DNA of 11,300 nt from Clostridiaceae bacterium (lineage in GTDB: Bacteria; Bacillota; Clostridia; Saccharofermentanales; Fastidiosipilaceae), in contig JAAYZH010000242.1 in NCBI GenBank assembly GCA_012514965.1, positions 1 through 11,300 of the forward strand, read 5' to 3'. The notes below the pieces were generated by a model that was given only the letters and a program-made list of their open reading frames with translations, was not told where the DNA came from and did no database searches. The position numbers and the translations under genes are program-made. How positions within the stretch are numbered: the first letter of the stretch is position 1; each line of letters begins with the position of its first letter. Positions 7,686-11,300 of this stretch are shown here, one piece after another.

Positions 7686-8975
7686 TCAATAGTCGCTCGA
7701 CAACTGTCCCAAAAGAGCTTTGCGCAGCTGATTAAGTGCCTGTTTTGTTGCATTGTCGCGAATCTTCTGGCGGTTGCCTCTGAAATGAAACTCCACGGCA
7801 TATGTACCCTCGGGAGCAGCAACAGCTATGTAGACCAGACCTACAGCTTTGCCCTCTGACGCGTCAGGCCCGGCATTCCCGCTCACAGAAACACAATAAT
7901 CAGCCTCGAAAAGAGCTCTGCCTTTTTCAGCCATCTGAACTGCGGCTTCACGGCTGATCGCTCCGAAGGACGCGAGTACTGCCGATTCGACTCCCAGAAC
8001 GCTGGCCTTGACCGGGGTCTGATAAGCGCATAGTCCGCCTCGCAGCACTGCTGAAACTCCGGCAACTTTAGCAAGTTCCGCGGTGACCTGCCCGGCAGTG
8101 CAAGATTCAACAAACGCTGCAGATTGAGCTGTGCTGATGAGGAGATCCGCAACCACCTCTGTAAGCGAGCGATTGCCAATTTCGTAGATGTACGTTCCCA
8201 GACGCTGTTGTACTTGCTCGAGCATAGCTTGGGCGGCTGCACCGCTCTGTCCGTTCCGGCGTTTTTCGGTCAAGCGAAAGGTCACTTCTCCGGTCGAAGC
8301 ATAGGGAGCCAATGAAGGATTCGTGTGCGTGTCATCTAGGAGATCCGCAAGAATTTCGGCAGCATCCGATTCTCCGATGTCGATCATGTGAATAAAAGTA
8401 TTGTCCAGAACAGATGTCGCGTGCTCTTGCAACAGAGGCTTCACAGTCTCGGTAAACATCAGCTGATTCTCGTTGGGTGGTCCAGGCAAAAGCACCAGCA
8501 GGCAGCTGCACTTTTCGCCGTCCATTTTCGGTATCAGCGCACCTGGGGCGGTGCCATTGTAATTAGGAATCGAGCGGGCATGTTCCGGGAGCAGCGCCTG
8601 CTTGAGATTCGACTTGGCCATGGGACGTTTACGATTCAGAAAGTAAGATTCGATCGTCGCAACTGCCTCCTGATCCAGGAGCAGGTTTTGGCCCACCGCT
8701 CTGGCAGCAACTTCCATCGTGATATCATCCTGTGTGGGCCCAAGCCCGCCGGTCAGAATGACAACATCACTTCTGGACATCGCCAGTTTGAGCATGTCCA
8801 GGAGCCGGTCGGGGTTATCCCCCACTACCGTTTGGTAATGCGAATCAATACCCAGGTTCTGCAGTTCACGAGCCAGGTACGCAGCGTTGCTGTTGATGAT
8901 CTGCCCCATCAAAATTTCAGTGCCGACTGCAATAATTTCCGCAGTTCTTATTAGCAAATTGCCGCATAGATTCAT
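7686..8975 (-). CDS. cinA: CinA-family protein (MoCF-like domain plus PncC NMN deamidase-like domain)
   Basis: CinA proteins join an N-terminal molybdopterin-binding-like domain, reported to act as an ADP-ribose pyrophosphatase in some members, to a C-terminal PncC domain that deamidates nicotinamide mononucleotide in pyridine nucleotide salvage. The 429-residue product has both. The first domain shows VGTEILMGQIINSNAAYLA (about 17-35), LTGGLGPTQDDITMEVAARAVG (about 74-95) and LLPGPPNE (162-169). The second shows ESCTAG (290-295), the AYQTPVK region (318-323) and SVSGNAGP (363-370), where most relatives read ESCTGG and SVTGIAGP. The ATG at 8975 overlaps the folD stop as ATGA and has AAGGA at 8-nt spacing. 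The N-terminus is about ten residues longer than typical. The neighbourhood with recA is classic in Firmicutes and gave the competence/damage-inducible name, though here the LexA box lies after cinA. Confidence 0.94.
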   Translation of the reverse strand: MNLCGNLLIRTAEIIAVGTEILMGQIINSNAAYLARELQNLGIDSHYQTVVGDNPDRLLDMLKLAMSRSDVVILTGGLGPTQDDITMEVAARAVGQNLLLDQEAVATIESYFLNRKRPMAKSNLKQALLPEHARSIPNYNGTAPGALIPKMDGEKCSCLLVLLPGPPNENQLMFTETVKPLLQEHATSVLDNTFIHMIDIGESDAAEILADLLDDTHTNPSLAPYASTGEVTFRLTEKRRNGQSGAAAQAMLEQVQQRLGTYIYEIGNRSLTEVVADLLISTAQSAAFVESCTAGQVTAELAKVAGVSAVLRGGLCAYQTPVKASVLGVESAVLASFGAISREAAVQMAEKGRALFEADYCVSVSGNAGPDASEGKAVGLVYIAVAAPEGTYAVEFHFRGNRQKIRDNATKQALNQLRKALLGQLSSDY

Positions 8976-9841
8976 TCAATATTTCCTTCGTGCATTGCGT
9001 AGCACAGTAATGTGTTCTCCAGAAGCATGGCAATGGTCATCGGTCCTACTCCGCCCGGAACCGTCGTGATATAGGCCGCTTTTTCGCTGACCGGGCCAAA
9101 GTCTACGTCGCCTGTGACTTTGCCGTCTTCGTCGCGGTTGATACCGACGTCGATGACAATCGCGCCATCTTTTACCATGTCCGCTGTCACGAAATGGGCT
9201 TTGCCGAGGGCGGCAATAATGACGTCGGCCTGCCTGGTCAGAGTTGCAAGATCCTTGGTACGAGAATGTGTCACGATGACGGTGGCGTTTTTTTGCAACA
9301 GCAGCTGCAGCATGGGTTTGCCGACTGTGTGGCTGCGGCCAATCACGACAGCAAGTTTGCCTTCAAGGCTTTCCCCGCACTCTTCGAGCAAACGCATCAC
9401 GCCAAAGGGCGTACACGCAACCGGCGCAGGTAAGCCCAGAGCCAGGCGGCCGATGTTGATGGGGTGAAAGCCGTCGACGTCTTTGTCCGGAGAAATTTGC
9501 TCAAGGAACGTAGGCTCAAGCGAGCGCAATGCCTCCGGCAATGGCAGTTGCAGCAAAATACCGTCAACTGCAGGATCCTCGTTCAGCTCCTTGATGACCT
9601 CCTGGAGTTCAGTTTCGCTGACGTCTGCCGGGAGGCGTTTCATCATTGATTGAATACCGCTGAATGCACAGACTTTTTGTTTGTTCCTGACATAGATAGC
9701 AGATGCTGGATCATCGCCGGCCAAAATAACTGCCAGACAAGGCTGTCGCCTGCCCTCCGCTGCAAGCGCGGCAACGCGAGCTTTTACTTCTTCCTTTACC
9801 TTCCGGGAAACCTGTTTTCCGTCAATTATCCTGGCTGTCAT
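8972..9841 (-). CDS. folD: Bifunctional methylenetetrahydrofolate dehydrogenase / methenyltetrahydrofolate cyclohydrolase FolD
   Basis: FolD interconverts 5,10-methylene-, 5,10-methenyl- and 10-formyl-tetrahydrofolate in the cytoplasm, using NADP as a rule, and supplies one-carbon units for purines and formyl-methionine. The 289-residue product has the usual length. The catalytic YxxxK pair is Y50/K54 in [10 protein letters not shown]. The substrate-binding region is [10 protein letters not shown] (Q98) and [16 protein letters not shown] (D121). The dinucleotide-binding site shows [13 protein letters not shown] (165-177), and the C-terminal signature is [10 protein letters not shown] (261-270). 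The ATG at 9841 has GAGGAG at 7-nt spacing and overlaps the end of ftsK by 20 nt. It overlaps cinA by ATGA, so ftsK, folD and cinA form a tight run. Placement between ftsK and cinA is unusual. Confidence 0.97.
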   Translation of the reverse strand: MTARIIDGKQVSRKVKEEVKARVAALAAEGRRQPCLAVILAGDDPASAIYVRNKQKVCAFSGIQSMMKRLPADVSETELQEVIKELNEDPAVDGILLQLPLPEALRSLEPTFLEQISPDKDVDGFHPINIGRLALGLPAPVACTPFGVMRLLEECGESLEGKLAVVIGRSHTVGKPMLQLLLQKNATVIVTHSRTKDLATLTRQADVIIAALGKAHFVTADMVKDGAIVIDVGINRDEDGKVTGDVDFGPVSEKAAYITTVPGGVGPMTIAMLLENTLLCYAMHEGNIE

Positions 9842-11300
9842 CTCGATTCTCCTCCACGTGGGCTTGAGCCTTGTGTAAGGCCCACTCAGTTCTGCTTAGG
9901 ATCACTTTACGCGGCTTACTGCCCTCAAAGGGGCCGATATACCCTTTCATTTCCATTGCGTCTATAAGGCGTCCTGCGCGCGGATATCCGATGTTCAAGC
10001 GTCTTTGCAAGACGGATACAGAAGCGTAGCCGGCGTCGAGGATGACTTCTACAGCTTCATTAAGCAATTCATCTTCATCGGGTTCGGCGGAGCTGCCGCC
10101 GGTATCGACGCCAGGCGCAAGCGTTGAAACAATTTCCTCCGCTACTTTCTTGTCGTAGCTCTTGAGGTTTTGGGCCTTCAAGAAAGAGATGACATTCTCA
10201 ACTTCGTGGTCACTGACAAAGGCGCCTTGACCGCGGGTCGGCTTGGAAGCACTTTGCGGAGAATACAGCATGTCGCCTTTGCCCAACAATTTCTCAGCGC
10301 CGCCACCATCCAAAATCGTGCGCGAGTCTACTTGAGATGAGACCGCAAAGGCAATTCTGGAAGGGATATTGGCCTTGATTACGCCGGTAATAACATCTAC
10401 TGAGGGTCGCTGTGTTGCGATAATCAGATGAATGCCCGCCGCGCGAGCCATGGCAGTCAAACGCGAGATCGCGTCTTCGACTTCATTGGCCGAGGTAGCC
10501 ATAAGATCTGACAACTCATCGATCACCAGGACAATGAACGATAGTTTCTCATAACCGCCAAGTTCAGCTTCTTCATTATATCCGCGCATGTCGCGAACAT
10601 GACGTTCAGCGAACAGCTGATAGCGGCGAGTCATTTCTGCGACGGCCCAGTTTAGGGTATTGGCAGCTTTTTTGGGATCCGTCACGACCGGAGCCAGCAA
10701 GTGTGGAATTCCCCCATATACGGATAGTTCCACCACCTTGGGATCAATCAGGATCAGACGCATTTCTTTGGGCGAACAGCGGTAGAGCAAGCTAATCAGG
10801 ATGGTATTGATGCAGATTGATTTGCCCGAGCCCGTTGCGCCGGCAATCATTAAGTGAGGCATTTTGGACAGATCACAAAAAATCGGCTGGCCGGGAATAT
10901 CTCGCCCCAGCGGTACAAGCAATTTCTCTTTGCGAATCTTGTAATCTTCAAATTCCAACATGGAACGCAAGCCGACAATAGCAGTCTCCGTATTCGGAAT
11001 TTCGATGCCGATCGCGGATTTACCCGGAATCGGAGCTTCAATTCGCACAGAAACGGCTGCCAAACTCAACGCGATGTCATCCCCAAGACCGACAATCTTA
11101 CTGATCTTAACTCCCGGACCTGGTTTGAGCTCAAAGCGAGTAATCGAAGGTCCGGTAGTGATATGGACAACCTTTGCATCGACTCCAAAGCTGGCCAAAG
11201 TTGCCTCTAATTTGGCTGCCATGTCGTGGATGCGGCGCGCATTTGAAGTACTGTTGATGACCGGTCGGGGCTCCAGTAAAGTCAACGGCGGAAACTCATA
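9822..11300 (-). CDS. ftsK: DNA translocase FtsK/SpoIIIE, C-terminal 492 residues (5' end outside window)
   Basis: FtsK/SpoIIIE is a membrane-anchored, septum-located hexameric pump that clears chromosomal DNA from the division or sporulation septum. The frame is open to the right edge and begins [13 protein letters not shown], the linker motif that precedes the motor in this family; the N-terminal membrane part is outside the window. Counting from the edge, the alpha/beta motor carries Walker A GATGSGKS (about 154-161), [16 protein letters not shown] (about 186-201) and Walker [13 protein letters not shown] (about 256-267), then [24 protein letters not shown]. The winged-helix gamma domain, which reads orienting DNA sequences, spans about 410-465 ([32 protein letters not shown]). 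It cannot be told from this part whether the protein serves sporulation (SpoIIIE) or vegetative division. It ends inside folD. Confidence 0.96.
   Translation of the reverse strand, partial: YEFPPLTLLEPRPVINSTSNARRIHDMAAKLEATLASFGVDAKVVHITTGPSITRFELKPGPGVKISKIVGLGDDIALSLAAVSVRIEAPIPGKSAIGIEIPNTETAIVGLRSMLEFEDYKIRKEKLLVPLGRDIPGQPIFCDLSKMPHLMIAGATGSGKSICINTILISLLYRCSPKEMRLILIDPKVVELSVYGGIPHLLAPVVTDPKKAANTLNWAVAEMTRRYQLFAERHVRDMRGYNEEAELGGYEKLSFIVLVIDELSDLMATSANEVEDAISRLTAMARAAGIHLIIATQRPSVDVITGVIKANIPSRIAFAVSSQVDSRTILDGGGAEKLLGKGDMLYSPQSASKPTRGQGAFVSDHEVENVISFLKAQNLKSYDKKVAEEIVSTLAPGVDTGGSSAEPDEDELLNEAVEVILDAGYASVSVLQRRLNIGYPRAGRLIDAMEMKGYIGPFEGSKPRKVILSRTEWALHKAQAHVEENRDDSQDN

Noticed and set aside
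8388..8954. Plus-strand open frame of 188 codons
   Set aside because: It lies wholly inside cinA, opposite a well-conserved protein. It has no recognisable domain, and its length is explained by the codon bias of the real gene.

Overview
This is a stretch of core chromosomal genes from a bacterium that looks like a Gram-positive anaerobe of the Firmicutes (most likely a member of class Clostridia). The reasons are the ftsK/spoIIIE, cinA-recA, rimO-pgsA and acpP-rnc-smc neighbourhoods, the GAAC-N4-GTTC type of LexA box, purine-rich Shine-Dalgarno (SD) sites of the GGAGG type, and sigma-A-like promoters. Base composition is roughly balanced by eye. I cannot name the species. All ten genes lie on the minus strand, so the biological order runs from the right edge to the left edge. 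No gene-free stretch exceeds 300 bases.

Right part (11300 to 7686): the C-terminal two thirds of the DNA translocase FtsK/SpoIIIE, then folD (one-carbon/folate metabolism) and cinA (nucleotide repair/NMN deamidase family). They are joined by a 20-nt overlap and an ATGA overlap and form one transcription unit that enters from outside the window.

Middle part (7685 to 3850): a new unit begins at a good sigma-A promoter whose start site is covered by a perfect LexA (SOS) box. It reads recA, recX (29-nt overlap), rimO (29-nt gap) and pgsA (ATGA overlap), and ends at a modest hairpin terminator. RecA and RecX are strand-exchange protein and modulator. RimO methylthiolates ribosomal protein S12. 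PgsA makes the phosphatidylglycerol precursor. RimO and PgsA may therefore be partly under SOS control.

Left part (3800 to 1): acpP, the acyl carrier protein gene, sits alone between a near-consensus promoter and a strong intrinsic terminator. After it a second promoter (extended -10) with a short hairpin leader precedes rnc (RNase III). rnc overlaps smc by ATGA. Only the first 845 codons of smc are present, running off the left edge; the frame is open over its whole visible length.

I see no mobile elements, tRNA or rRNA genes, CRISPR arrays or unknown protein families. The gene content is ordinary. The points of interest are regulatory: the SOS promoter in front of rimO-pgsA, the isolated acpP unit, the rnc leader hairpin and the unusual gene order.
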